64,000 nucleotides of DNA from Pelagicoccus sp. (GCA_028284635.1 JANQRJ010000067.1:62001-126000), one strand, 5' to 3'; counted from the stretch's first letter, positions 53,748 to 62,572 are shown. Program-made: numbers and translations. Notes: generated by a model not told the origin, from the letters alone.

Positions 53748-55850
53748 CTAGAATGCGAAGCCCGAGGATACCGTGATCCGGCGGCCCGGACCTATGTGGC
53801 CACGATCGTAGAGCAAGCCGTTCACAGGGTTGCTGGGATAGCGTATCTCGGAATCGAATACATTGGTCACATGCACGTTCAGAAAGAGCCCTTGCCAGAG
53901 GTCATCCCAACGGACGTTCAAATCGAGCAAAGCATATCCATCCACCGCATCTCCGATGAAGCCCACAGGAGCTGCCGTCTCGCCCGTATTGAAAAGCGGA
54001 TACATGCTGTCGACATAGCGAGCCAAAGCTGCTGCGGAAAAGGAATCCTTCTTGTAGGACACCTTGCCATGCATCACCAGCTCCGGCGAGTAGCTCGCAA
54101 TGCCAGTGGGGTGGAACTCGTAGTTCGAATCCTGCCAGGTTGCCCCAAACTCGGTACGAATGTAGTCGCCGAAATTGCGGCGCAGCAACAGCTCGACCCC
54201 GCTGGTATCGACGACGCCTCCAGAGATTAGATCCGATTCAACCGAACCGTCAGGATTGAGTTCGACCTGCTCGATCTGCAGATTCTTATTCGAGTTGAAA
54301 AAGATGCCGATACTGAAGAGGAAATCCTCGGACGAGCCGGTATAGTTGGCCTCGAAAGTCCGAACCCGTTCATTGCCAACCGCGGGTTGGGGGAAACTGG
54401 GAATCTTGATCGCGTCACCCGCCATAAGCTTGAAGACGGAGGATTCCGAAGGCTGGTAGATCAAGGAGGCCCGCGGCGTGCCGTTGTAGAATCCGCCTCG
54501 AGGGAGAACCTGCACATCGTCGGGAGCGGCAACCACATTTTCGATGAAAACGCGCTCGAAAGGTCCGAGTTGCTCGTAACGATAGCCGCCCACCAACCGC
54601 CACTCCTCGGAAAGCCGGTAGCTGACCTGGGCGAAGATGGACTCGTTGTCGCGGTGATCGACCGAAAGAACCTCATTGTCCGCACCAAAGCCGGGGACGA
54701 AGGTGAACTCATAGAAGTTCTGCATGCGCTGAAGATTGACGCCACCAACCACCTTCAGATCGGCAGACGGCTTGTAGCGGAAAAGCGACTCAAGCTCCCA
54801 CGAGTTGAAGTCGCGGGTGTTGAACCCAGGGAAATCCGGAGTGAGCGCTTCGAAGAACTGATCTTCAGCAAAGTCGCTGTAGATAATTCGCGTATCCCAG
54901 GAAAGATCGCCTGTAAGCGCTGCTTCGTAGCCCAAAGCTAGCCGAGTGACATTGGTCTCCAGCAGATGACCCTCCTGTACGGCCGGGACCAACGGCAGGA
55001 ATTCAATCCCCGAATATCTATGACTGACGTCAAAATAAAGATCGCGCCAAGCGCCCGCGATCTGCAGGTGACCGGTTTCCTGCTCCAGGCGACCGTCGAG
55101 CGAAGAGTTCTCGTCCGTGATATTGAAGAAGGGCAGCAACGCCTGATTCGCCGGACTCATCAGCTCCTTGATATCGTAGTCGAGACCCCCGCTACGCGAG
55201 AAGCCCGCATTGACGATGATGTGAAAGTCATCGCCAAATTCCGACCAGCGGATCGACGAACGCTTCGTATCCAGACTTCCATACGAAACGGTGACCATGT
55301 CCTCCGAATAGGAGTCGTCCGTAATGATATTGATTGCTCCGAAAGACGCTCCGTTGCCGTAGATAACGGAATTCGGGCCACGCGAGATCTCTATGCGATC
55401 GATCGCTTCCACCGGAACGTTGAACAAATTCATCGGAGTCGACGACTCGTCCGGCCGAGCCTGCGGGATTCCGTTTATCAGAATAGCGACGCTGCTGTTT
55501 TGCGAGCGGTTGTTCCAAAAGCCGCGGATGCCGAAGTTGCCGCTCAGGCCGAAGTTGTTGTCTATATTGTAGAGGCCAGGCACGTTCTCCAAAACCTCCG
55601 ACAAACTCTGGTAGCCGTACATCGCGATTTCGTCGCGCGTCACAAGATAGACGCTCGCCGGAGTATCGCGGATCGTCTCAGGTACTTTGCCTGGAGTCGT
55701 CACTTCCACCCGCATCAGCTCGTCGAGCGAAAGCGCAGCGATATCAAGCTCCTCCGCTTGCGAAGCAGATAGAGCAAGCAGCGAACCCCATGCAAACGCT
55801 CCAGCGGGTCGAAAAGAAAAGCGAAAGGCGCAGAAGTTCGAGGTTTTCAT
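53748..55850 (-). CDS. TonB-dependent outer-membrane receptor
   Basis: A 700-residue receptor with a signal peptide followed by ALSLDELMRVEVTTPGKVPE. The plug domain has TPASVYLVTRDEIAMYGY, LSEVLENVPGLYNI and GNFGIRGFWNNRSQNSSVAILINGIP. The barrel ends in FDSEIRYPSNPVNG and a terminal aromatic (SGFAF). The N-terminal 'LSLEELM.VEVT' start is typical of receptors found with DUF4154 and CHASE8 kinase genes. It should import a siderophore, cofactor or carbohydrate. Substrate unknown. Confidence 0.93.
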   Translation of the reverse strand: MKTSNFCAFRFSFRPAGAFAWGSLLALSASQAEELDIAALSLDELMRVEVTTPGKVPETIRDTPASVYLVTRDEIAMYGYQSLSEVLENVPGLYNIDNNFGLSGNFGIRGFWNNRSQNSSVAILINGIPQARPDESSTPMNLFNVPVEAIDRIEISRGPNSVIYGNGASFGAINIITDDSYSEDMVTVSYGSLDTKRSSIRWSEFGDDFHIIVNAGFSRSGGLDYDIKELMSPANQALLPFFNITDENSSLDGRLEQETGHLQIAGAWRDLYFDVSHRYSGIEFLPLVPAVQEGHLLETNVTRLALGYEAALTGDLSWDTRIIYSDFAEDQFFEALTPDFPGFNTRDFNSWELESLFRYKPSADLKVVGGVNLQRMQNFYEFTFVPGFGADNEVLSVDHRDNESIFAQVSYRLSEEWRLVGGYRYEQLGPFERVFIENVVAAPDDVQVLPRGGFYNGTPRASLIYQPSESSVFKLMAGDAIKIPSFPQPAVGNERVRTFEANYTGSSEDFLFSIGIFFNSNKNLQIEQVELNPDGSVESDLISGGVVDTSGVELLLRRNFGDYIRTEFGATWQDSNYEFHPTGIASYSPELVMHGKVSYKKDSFSAAALARYVDSMYPLFNTGETAAPVGFIGDAVDGYALLDLNVRWDDLWQGLFLNVHVTNVFDSEIRYPSNPVNGLLYDRGHIGPGRRITVSSGFAF

Positions 55851-56225
55851 GAAGCCGGTCGAAAACGAGGCCCGGATCTGGACAAGATCGAATAGGAGAA
55901 CGGACGGTCGACATTTTTCAAGAACCCTCTACCAAACTAGGAACGATGACTAGGTAGGCAACGTAGCCATACGAAATCAGGCAGCCCAAGTACCAACCCC
56001 ACAATCTTCATCTGCTTCCACTTCTCCATCTTCATCCCCATACATTCCAAGAGATGAGGATGAAATGGGAAAACCCTGCGTAGCTAGACGTAGAATCGCT
56101 CCTTCGCACTCGCAAACACCACCCACTCGCCACAGGAAAGCGGAACACCGCAAGCCTCCCGAGGACCCACTTCCCCCAAGAGAGAACCGCTCCTCGCAAC
56201 CCAGAACTCAGACCGCCAACCAGCC
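55851..56225. other. 375-base divergent intergenic region with one truncated hairpin repeat
   Basis: No gene was seen. The left part must carry the TonB receptor promoter on the minus strand and the right part a promoter for the 56226 gene. A degraded copy of the CTTCATC family lies at about 56003-56065: a long left arm AATCTTCATCTGCTTCCACT.. and a short right arm GATGAGGATGAAATGG. Upstream of 56226 there is AACCCAGAACTC low-complexity sequence. No recognisable operator was found. Confidence 0.6.
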
Positions 56226-57137
56226 GTGACGACCACCAAAGCCATCTTCGCGCGCGCCACTACGCTCTGCCTCCTCCTCCAGGCAGGCGCCCTCGCCCTC
56301 ATCGGCCTGCCAGCCCTGGAGCCGCAACGCGCTTTCCTCATCTCCCAGCTCCGCCTCGAACCTTACGGGCTCTGGATAATCCTCTCCATCTTCCTGCTGC
56401 TTGTCAGCGTCGTAGCCCTATGCCGGCTCGACAAGAAGGCAGGCGAACCGCTCCGCGACCTGTCCCACCAAGCCCAAGCCGGAGCTCCGAATTCCCTACG
56501 CCATCTCAGCCACTGCCGGGAAGAGCAGATCCTGCGCGACTTCATCCAGCAACTTAGCACTAGGAATTCCGCCCACGCCGAGCGCGTTTCCGAACTCGAA
56601 GAGGAACTGAGCAAAACCGCCGACGAACGCGACGCCTCCCTCGCCAAGCAAGCCGAAACCGAGACTCTTCTAAAGGACTTCGCCCGCATCCGCCAGGAAC
56701 TGAGCATCGAGAAGGCCAGCCTCGCCGCAGCCAACCAGACCCTCGAACAATCCCTCCAACTCGAACGCCGGGCCAAGGTCGGCGTCGAAGTCGAACGCCG
56801 CAGCGAGGAAATCTACCAGCAAATGGAGCGCGCCATCTCCGCCGCAGCCCTCCGCTCCATCTGGCTGCCCAACTTCGTCGCAGAGCTCCGCACTCCCATC
56901 ACTATTATCCAGGGGCTCGCTCGGCGCATGGAAACGCATTGGGACGACACCTCGCTCGCTCACCACCACGAAAGCCTCCGGGAGATTCTCCACCAAAGCG
57001 AGGCCCAGCTCAAGCGACTCGACGAGACCATGTCTCGCATCGAGCTTCAGAAAGTCGATTCTGCGCCGACCACCAACTCGGAATCCGAGTTCGAGACTGG
57101 CGAAAAACCGCACCTAGCCGCATCCCCGACCGCCTGA
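56226..57137 (+). CDS. Membrane protein with coiled coil and degenerate histidine-kinase dimerisation domain (first paralogue)
   Basis: A 303-residue protein (GTG start). There are two membrane helices (~10-30 and ~48-66), a long coiled coil (~115-200, Glu/Lys-rich) and a region of about 210-275 that resembles a HisKA domain: NFVAELRTPITIIQGLARRM, ending ETMSRIELQKV. The phospho-accepting His of SHELRTPL is Ala (VAELRTPI). There is no ATPase domain. The next gene encodes a paralogue with the same layout, and a GAF histidine kinase follows. It may be a catalytically inactive dimerisation partner. This is an inference; no such family is known to me. Confidence 0.75.
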   Translation: MTTTKAIFARATTLCLLLQAGALALIGLPALEPQRAFLISQLRLEPYGLWIILSIFLLLVSVVALCRLDKKAGEPLRDLSHQAQAGAPNSLRHLSHCREEQILRDFIQQLSTRNSAHAERVSELEEELSKTADERDASLAKQAETETLLKDFARIRQELSIEKASLAAANQTLEQSLQLERRAKVGVEVERRSEEIYQQMERAISAAALRSIWLPNFVAELRTPITIIQGLARRMETHWDDTSLAHHHESLREILHQSEAQLKRLDETMSRIELQKVDSAPTTNSESEFETGEKPHLAASPTA

Positions 57138-57168
57138 AGCAAGCGAGCTCCGCCAACCGAAACGAACT

Positions 57169-58017
57169 GTGAAAGACTCCAAGACCATTCTTCTCCGCTA
57201 CCTGCTGCTCGCCGCCGCTCTGCAGGTAGCGGTCATCCTCTTTCTTGCCCTTCAGCCCCTCGAGCACATCCGGGCCACAGTCGCCGACGCCATCCGTCTC
57301 CCCGCGCACACGCTCTGGATTCCACTGCTCGTTCTCCTCGTCGGCAGCGATTTGCTCATCCTCCGCCGACTCGATCGTCTCCTCGCCAAGCCCTTTCAGC
57401 AGCTCGTCAGGCAAACTAAGCACGGCAACTCGAACTTCGCCTTCAAAACCAGAAGCATGAACCTCGAGGAAGACCACCTGAAGCACTTCGTCGAGAGCCT
57501 CTCCCTACGCCACGGCGAAATGGAGCAAGAGCTCGTGCGCATGGAAACCGAATTGGACAAGGCCGTCGCAACCTCAAAAGTCTCTCCCGAACAGCTCGAC
57601 CAGCTTAACGCCAAGCTCGAAAAAGCCGGCCAAGACAGCGAGGAGCTCCTCCGCCAAATCGCCGAGCTCGAAAAGGCCAAGTCCGCCGTCGAACGCGAGC
57701 TCGGGACCACCCGCTCGAATCTCCGCCTCCGCTCCCAGGAACTCACTGAACTGCAAAACGCCACCATGGGACGCTCCAGCGGGACGAGCCAAGATGCCAG
57801 CCCCTCCTCCATTCTCATCGAAAAGCTCAGAAACCCTCTCGCGCTGATAAGCAACCTCGCCTGGCGTCTCGCCAAATCCTGGGATGAAACCCCCATGGCC
57901 CAGGTACGCGAGGGACTGGAAGAAATCAGCAAGCAATCCCAAGAGCAGCTCGAACTGCTCAAGAAATACCAAAACCTGTCCCACGACGCCAACGAGCCAA
58001 AGCAGGACGCCCAGTAG
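57169..58017 (+). CDS. Membrane protein with coiled coil and degenerate histidine-kinase dimerisation domain (second paralogue)
   Basis: A 282-residue protein (GTG start, 31 bases after the previous gene). Both membrane helices match the preceding protein in position (~8-27 and ~48-66), and the following RRLDRLLAKPFQQL corresponds to CRLDKKAGEPLRDL. The coiled coil spans ~100-200. The HisKA-like region ILIEKLRNPLALISNLAWRLAKSW, then QVREGLEEISKQSQEQLELL, aligns with the first paralogue, with Glu in the position of the phosphoacceptor His. It has no ATPase. It arose by tandem duplication. The TAG stop lies in the first bases of the repeat element at 58014. Confidence 0.75.
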   Translation: MKDSKTILLRYLLLAAALQVAVILFLALQPLEHIRATVADAIRLPAHTLWIPLLVLLVGSDLLILRRLDRLLAKPFQQLVRQTKHGNSNFAFKTRSMNLEEDHLKHFVESLSLRHGEMEQELVRMETELDKAVATSKVSPEQLDQLNAKLEKAGQDSEELLRQIAELEKAKSAVERELGTTRSNLRLRSQELTELQNATMGRSSGTSQDASPSSILIEKLRNPLALISNLAWRLAKSWDETPMAQVREGLEEISKQSQEQLELLKKYQNLSHDANEPKQDAQ

Positions 58018-58097
58018 CGCGGAGCTTCAGCCCGCATCCGCAGAGGGAATTACCGCGTTCTCACCGACGCGGCTAGCCAACGCAAGCTCCGCGCTGC
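58014..58097. repeat. GTAGCGCGGAGCTT inverted-repeat element
   Basis: GTAGCGCGGAGCTT (58014-58027) is repeated inverted at 58084-58097 with one mismatch (AAGCTCCGCGCTGC). The left end contains the stop codon TAG (58015-58017) of the second paralogue. It is followed by an A-run. The ends are the same as those of the metX-metW element at 39252-39401, which shows that this is a dispersed family. Confidence 0.75.
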
Positions 58098-58183
58098 AAA
58101 AAAAAGCTAAAAGGGGAACCGAGCCAAACTTGCGATTGCCGCAACCGCGCGCGAGTTTAGCTTACAGAGTTTTCCCCGCCTAA

Positions 58184-59389
58184 ATGAAGTCAGCTCCTCT
58201 TCCTGCCAACGAGTCCGAACGGCTCGCCGCCCTCGAACGCTACGGCATTCTGGATACGGAAACCGAAGAGCTCTTCGACAGTATCGCCAAAATCGCCGCC
58301 ACCATCTGCGATGCCCCGGTAGCATTGATCACTCTCGTCGACGAGAAACGCCAGTGGTTCAAGGCTGCCGTAGGTCTCGGAATCCCCGAAACCTCGCGAG
58401 ACGTCGCCTTCTGCGCCCACGCCATACTCGAACCAAATAAGCTGCTGATCGTCCCCGACTCTACCAAGGACGAACGCTTCCACGACAACCCGCTCGTCAC
58501 CGGCGAACCCAAGGTACGTTTCTACGCTGGAGCCCCAATCGTCACCTCGGACCAGCACGCCCTCGGCTCGCTCTGCGTCATCGACTACCAGCCTCGCAAG
58601 CTCTCCCACCGGCAACAGGACGCCCTGCGTAAGCTCTCTATCCAAGTCTGCGCCAATCTGGATCTGCGTATCCAGGCCAAACGCCTCCAACAGCTGAACG
58701 AAACCAAGAATCGGCTCTTCTCCGTGATCTCCCACGACCTCCGCTCGCCTCTCTACTCCATGATCTCCCTCATCGAGCTGCTGAGCGACGACGAAGGCGG
58801 CTTCTCCGAAGCGGAAAAAGCGAAGTTTGTACAGCACCTGCAAAACAACGCCGAGACCACCCTGCAGATCGCGGAAAACCTGCTCAAGATGGCCCAGTTC
58901 GAAGAAGGCAAATTCCACTTCGCGCCCAAGTACCTCGAACTCGATCGAATCATCGAAAACGCCAAGAACACCGTGGCCAGCAAACTCGAAGGCAAAGGCA
59001 TCAAACTCTCCAGCAGCTGCCCGCCAAACGCCACTGTCTGGGCAGACGTCGCCATGCTGCAGTCGATCGTGCAGAACCTTCTTTCCAACGCCTCCAAGTT
59101 CACTCCCAACGGAGGCTGTATCGACATTTCCGTTACGCAAAACGACGACATGCAAGTCGTCTCCGTACGCGACACCGGAGTCGGCATGAAGCCAGGCGCA
59201 CTGCAAAACCTCTTCAAAATCGAAGCCTGCTACTCCACCGAGGGCACCGACGGCGAAAAAGGCTCCGGTCTCGGTCTGACCCTCTGCCGCCAATTCGCCC
59301 GCCGCCTTGGCGGCGATCTCGTCATCGATTCCACCTTCGGCCAAGGCACCGTCGCCACCCTAACCGTGCCGATCGAAGAACCGGAGTAA
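58184..59389 (+). CDS. GAF-domain sensor histidine kinase
   Basis: A 401-residue soluble kinase. Residues ~10-165 form a GAF domain of the common type (SERLAALERYGILDTETEELFDSI, then VALITLVDEKRQWFKA and GSLCVIDYQPRKLS). The HisKA domain has His in SVISHDLRSPLYSMI. The ATPase contains LLSNASKFTPNGG, DTGVGM and GSGLGLTLCRQF. No receiver or membrane segment is present, so it may take its signal from the two adjacent membrane paralogues or from the GAF ligand. Upstream is the 58014 repeat; downstream a CTTCATC hairpin. Confidence 0.92.
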   Translation: MKSAPLPANESERLAALERYGILDTETEELFDSIAKIAATICDAPVALITLVDEKRQWFKAAVGLGIPETSRDVAFCAHAILEPNKLLIVPDSTKDERFHDNPLVTGEPKVRFYAGAPIVTSDQHALGSLCVIDYQPRKLSHRQQDALRKLSIQVCANLDLRIQAKRLQQLNETKNRLFSVISHDLRSPLYSMISLIELLSDDEGGFSEAEKAKFVQHLQNNAETTLQIAENLLKMAQFEEGKFHFAPKYLELDRIIENAKNTVASKLEGKGIKLSSSCPPNATVWADVAMLQSIVQNLLSNASKFTPNGGCIDISVTQNDDMQVVSVRDTGVGMKPGALQNLFKIEACYSTEGTDGEKGSGLGLTLCRQFARRLGGDLVIDSTFGQGTVATLTVPIEEPE

Positions 59390-59393
59390 AAGA

Positions 59394-59474
59394 ATCTTCA
59401 TCTGCTACTGCTTCTTCATCTACTTCTAAGCTCGTTTTTGAAGAAGAAGCAGAAGTAGAAGCAGATGAAGATGA
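59394..59474. repeat. CTTCATC/GAAGATGAAG hairpin that carries the next gene's start codon
   Basis: The left arm AATCTTCATCTGCTACTGC.. begins 5 bases after the GAF kinase stop, and a purine-rich right arm ends at about 59474. The first 13 bases from 59395 are fully complementary to the end of the right arm; the middle is imperfect. The right arm contains AGCAGATGAAGATGA, which includes both candidate ATG codons (59465, 59471) of the MYG1-like gene and supplies purine-rich sequence just upstream. Confidence 0.7.
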
Positions 59475-60343
59475 CACCTCCCTTACAACTCCTCCTCACC
59501 CATCCCGGTGGCGCCCACAAGGACGACTTCCTAGCCTGCTGCGTTCTGCTCGCCGAAGCCCCAGTCCCCATCGAGCGACGCGAGCCCGAAGCCTCGGACC
59601 TCGAGGACCCGACCATCGCGATCATCGACGTCGGCCACCAGCACGAGCCCGCTCGAAGCAATTTCGACCACCATCAGTTTCCCCCAGATCAGACGCCCAC
59701 CTGCTCCCTCTCGCTCGTCTTGCAGCATCTCGGACTCTACGAAGACGCCAAACTCTTCTGCGACTGGCTGGAACCCGCCGAATGGTTCGACTGCCGAGGT
59801 CCGAACGAGACCGCCCGTCGGCTCGAGATAGACCGCGATACGCTCGCCAAGCTCAATTCACCCATCGATATCGCCCTCCTACGACGCTTCGCCCTCGAGC
59901 AGCGCCTCGAACCCAGCCACCCCCTGTGGGAAATCATGCGCATGATAGGCCAAGACCTCGTCGGCTATCTACGCGGCCTAAGGGAGCGGCTCGAATTCAT
60001 CGAAACCCATAGCAAGATCCTCGACCTGCGCAACGAGAGCGGGGCCTCACGCCAATTCCTTTACATTCCTCGAACCAACCCGCTTCCCGAAGAACCCTCC
60101 GCCGGGCTCGGTCAGTATCTCAAGGCCCACGGCCTAGAAGAGAGCATCGTCGGCTCCATCTACCCCGATCGTCGCAGCAACGGGTATGGAATTTCTCGAT
60201 ACAACGATCACCCCGGTCTCGACTTCACCCGCATTGCCGAAGAGCCCGACGTGCACTTCGCCCACAAAAGCGGCTTCCTCGCCAAAACCAGCGCCACCGA
60301 ACTGGAACGACTCAAGCAACTCGCCACCCTAAGCCTAAAATAA
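59465..60343 (+). CDS. MYG1-family (UPF0160) protein, DHH-like hydrolase
   Basis: A 292-residue protein with THPGGAHKDDFLACCVLL near the start (matching the 'THsG.FH.Dd.lA' metal motif of MYG1), AIIDVGHQHEPARSNFDHHQ (the DHH-like motif) and DYNDHPGLD-like RYNDHPGLD near the C-terminus. Eukaryotic MYG1 is an exonuclease, and bacterial members are thought to be metal-dependent hydrolases. The start codon lies in the hairpin repeat (59465 or 59471). The stop is directly followed by another hairpin of the same family. Confidence 0.85.
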   Translation: MKMTPPLQLLLTHPGGAHKDDFLACCVLLAEAPVPIERREPEASDLEDPTIAIIDVGHQHEPARSNFDHHQFPPDQTPTCSLSLVLQHLGLYEDAKLFCDWLEPAEWFDCRGPNETARRLEIDRDTLAKLNSPIDIALLRRFALEQRLEPSHPLWEIMRMIGQDLVGYLRGLRERLEFIETHSKILDLRNESGASRQFLYIPRTNPLPEEPSAGLGQYLKAHGLEESIVGSIYPDRRSNGYGISRYNDHPGLDFTRIAEEPDVHFAHKSGFLAKTSATELERLKQLATLSLK

Positions 60344-60393
60344 TCTTCATCCTCTTCATCTTCTTCCCTTCGAGTTTGAAGAAGATGAAGATA
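60344..60393. terminator. CTTCATC/GAAGATGAAG hairpin between convergent genes
   Basis: A perfect 14-bp stem TCTTCATCTTCTTC (60353-60366) and GAAGAAGATGAAGA (60378-60391) with an 11-nt loop. It begins within a few bases of the MYG1 stop and ends about six bases before the stop of map on the other strand, so it can terminate both transcripts. Confidence 0.78.
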
Positions 60394-60398
60394 CTATC

Positions 60399-61184
60399 TT
60401 ACACCAGGGCCGGAGCAGGTTTGCCTTCCGGCACCGTCAGGATTTCCGGGCCGTTTTCGCCAACCAGCACCGTGTGCTCGAAATGGGCCGACGCGCTGCC
60501 ATCCGCGCTCAGCGCCGTCCAACCGTCGCGAGCCATCGTTATCTTGTGAGCGCCCGCATTCACCATCGGCTCGATGCAAAGCACCATGCCCTGCTTCAAA
60601 CGTTTGTAGTCACTTGGGCGACCGAAATTCGGAATCTGCGGCTCCTCGTGCAGACTCTTGCCCACTCCATGCCCCACGAAGTCGCGAATCACGCTGAAGC
60701 CCTCGCGCTCCACTCGCTTCTGCACCGCATTCGAAATCTTGCCCACCTTTTGACCCGCCTTCGCTTGGCGAATCCCATCGTACATCGCTTCCTCCGTAGT
60801 ATCCAAAAGGCGACGCATGTCCGGCGAAACCTCTCCCACCGCCACGGTGCGACAATTGTCTCCGATATACCCATTGTAGCGAGTACAAACATCGACGCTG
60901 ATGATGTCCCCCTCCTTCAGCACTCGATCCAGACTGCCAATGCCATGCACTACCTCGTCGTTGACCGAAAGGCAAGTGAAGGACGGGAAAACGCGAGACC
61001 CCACCTGATACTTGTAGCAAGCGCTCTCCGCTCCCAGCTCCTCGATAAAGCGACGACCCGCCTGGTCCAAATCATAGGTGTTCAAGCCCGGAGCCACTAG
61101 ATCCGCCATGCGGTCCAGCACCGTGGCCGCCACCTGGGCTGCCTCTTTGACGGCAATAAGTTGCTGCTGGTTACGAACGATCAT
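60399..61184 (-). CDS. map: Type I methionine aminopeptidase
   Basis: A 261-residue MAP. All five metal ligands are recognisable: Asp in ISVDVCTRYNG, Asp in YIGDNCRTVAVG, His in FVGHGVGKSLHEEP, Glu in CIEPMVNAG and Glu in HFEHTVLVGENGPEILT. It removes the initiator methionine from nascent proteins at the ribosome. The ORF track start (61226) is a TTG; the ATG at 61184 gives MIVRNQQQLIAVKEAA, which fits the family's N-terminus. Confidence 0.95.
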   Translation of the reverse strand: MIVRNQQQLIAVKEAAQVAATVLDRMADLVAPGLNTYDLDQAGRRFIEELGAESACYKYQVGSRVFPSFTCLSVNDEVVHGIGSLDRVLKEGDIISVDVCTRYNGYIGDNCRTVAVGEVSPDMRRLLDTTEEAMYDGIRQAKAGQKVGKISNAVQKRVEREGFSVIRDFVGHGVGKSLHEEPQIPNFGRPSDYKRLKQGMVLCIEPMVNAGAHKITMARDGWTALSADGSASAHFEHTVLVGENGPEILTVPEGKPAPALV

Positions 61185-61271
61185 ACAAGCCACGCCACCC
61201 CGGCGAGCGGAGACGTTGTTCTCCAAGAGTTAAGTGGTTTCAAGCGCAAAACCAGAGCAGGATCCCGCAAC

Positions 61272-61700
61272 TCACTTCAGCGGGTTTGTCCACTTAACGC
61301 CAGACATCCGACCAAAGTCGGCATCGTTCGAATGCACGCAGGCCTGGCACTCGACGGCGTGAGCCGCGATCAGCGCATCCGTAGTCGCATTCCCACCATT
61401 GCCGCACTCTCCCAAGATGCGGAAAAACTCGACGAACGTACTTCGACCGGCGGACAGAATCTCTACATTTGGACGCTCGAGCCACTCGAGCGTTCTACTT
61501 CGCGCATCATCGATAGACATTGGCTCTTCATTGATGCTCGGATGCGTCACGATCCGCACGAAGCCAAGTAGCGCCACGGATGGAATACCCACCACCTCGA
61601 CCCCAGACAAGGCCTCCTGCCACCATTCCTTTGCCTTCTCGAAATAAGGCGAACGGCTGTCGTAAGCATAGACCAAGAGATTGACGTCCGGCACTATCAT
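61272..61700 (-). CDS. PIN-domain VapC-like toxin
   Basis: A ~142-residue PIN-domain protein. It begins MIVPDVNLLVYAYD (first acidic residue), has IPSVALLGFVRIVTHP in the middle and NATTDALIAAHAV (later acidic residue) followed by CVHSNDADFGRM (final acidic residues). VapC toxins are RNases, many cutting initiator or other tRNAs. It directly follows the antitoxin gene (stop and ATG share a base, TGATG). A GTG at 61703 is also possible. Confidence 0.85.
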   Translation of the reverse strand: MIVPDVNLLVYAYDSRSPYFEKAKEWWQEALSGVEVVGIPSVALLGFVRIVTHPSINEEPMSIDDARSRTLEWLERPNVEILSAGRSTFVEFFRILGECGNGGNATTDALIAAHAVECQACVHSNDADFGRMSGVKWTNPLK

Positions 61701-61954
61701 CACTCTTTGGTCCGTGCCGCTTCCGTCTCCATCTGGTCGTAAAGCTTGTTCAAGCTGACACTCCGATAGGATTTTTTCAGACCTAAAGGATGACTCTTAA
61801 CGACAAAACGCGATGCTTTGCCCGCTTCGTTCTGCCGGACCCAGCCCAGCCGCAGCGTCTCATCGAGCACCCGTTTGAATGGCACCCGTCGCCGCCCCGC
61901 CGCTTCTCGCAGTTCCGCTAAAAGCGCATCATCGATGTCCACAGTAGTTCTCAT
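61700..61954 (-). CDS. VapB-like antitoxin (ribbon-helix-helix type)
   Basis: An 84-residue protein with the ribbon-helix-helix start MRTTVDIDDALLAELREAAGR, typical of VapB/DUF2191-like antitoxins. The C-terminal part (LGLKKSYRSVSLNKLYDQMETE) would bind the PIN toxin. It forms a two-gene operon with the downstream toxin and probably represses its own promoter between 61955 and 62089. Confidence 0.82.
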   Translation of the reverse strand: MRTTVDIDDALLAELREAAGRRRVPFKRVLDETLRLGWVRQNEAGKASRFVVKSHPLGLKKSYRSVSLNKLYDQMETEAARTKE

Positions 61955-62089
61955 GGCCGCATAATGATGCGCCTATTCTCCTGGTCAACCCAATCGTCAT
62001 CCCCCCCCTTCCAACCTACGGGCGCGGACAGGAAAAGACTTGAGAAGATTGCCATCTCCCAACACTGCTCTTCGTTAGCTCAACGGCCT

Positions 62090-62491
62090 ATGCGTTCGCC
62101 TTTCACTGCAATCATCGCCCTCCTACTTGCCTGGAACAGTGTCCTGGCAAGCGCTGGGGGCGCGACGCCCTGCGAGCACGAAAAGGGCAACGCGCACTGG
62201 GCGACGGCGGGAGGTCACGACGCGGAGCATACCGACTGCGACCAACCCGTCGAGGAAGAGCCGAGCCAGCAATGCGATCTCGACTGCATCGACCTCGAAC
62301 TCGGCCACGCCAAGCCGATGGACATTCAAAGCAGTCCTCGATTGGCGAACGCCCCACCGGAGCTTGTCGGAACCTTACCAACCTTCCCCCCAAAAGCTTC
62401 TTCCCGCACCCTCGCGCCACAGCTAGCCGAACTTAGAACAAGCCACTTCGGCGCCCGAGCTTTTTCCCGAACCGTCAAAAGCCAACGCTGA
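62090..62491 (+). CDS. Small exported His/Cys-rich protein
   Basis: A 133-residue protein with a signal peptide (MRSPFTAIIALLLAWNSVLASAGG). The mature part contains CEHEKGNAHW, GGHDAEHTDCDQP and SQQCDLDCID, rich in His, Cys and acidic residues, consistent with metal binding. It lies 81 bases upstream of a CzcC/TolC-type gene and may be a periplasmic metal-binding accessory of that efflux system. The ORF track start (61964) is too long; ATG at 62090 gives the signal peptide. Confidence 0.65.
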   Translation: MRSPFTAIIALLLAWNSVLASAGGATPCEHEKGNAHWATAGGHDAEHTDCDQPVEEEPSQQCDLDCIDLELGHAKPMDIQSSPRLANAPPELVGTLPTFPPKASSRTLAPQLAELRTSHFGARAFSRTVKSQR

Positions 62492-62572
62492 CCGCTGATT
62501 CGACCTCGACCCCCGCGACGAAACGGCCTTTCCCGCTTCGACGCTCTCCATCGAAACCGAATCAACCGTCAG

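Noticed and set aside
58190-59344. 384-residue minus-strand ORF opposite the GAF kinase
   Set aside because: The + strand shows full GAF, HisKA and ATPase motifs; the antisense ORF is a codon-bias artefact.
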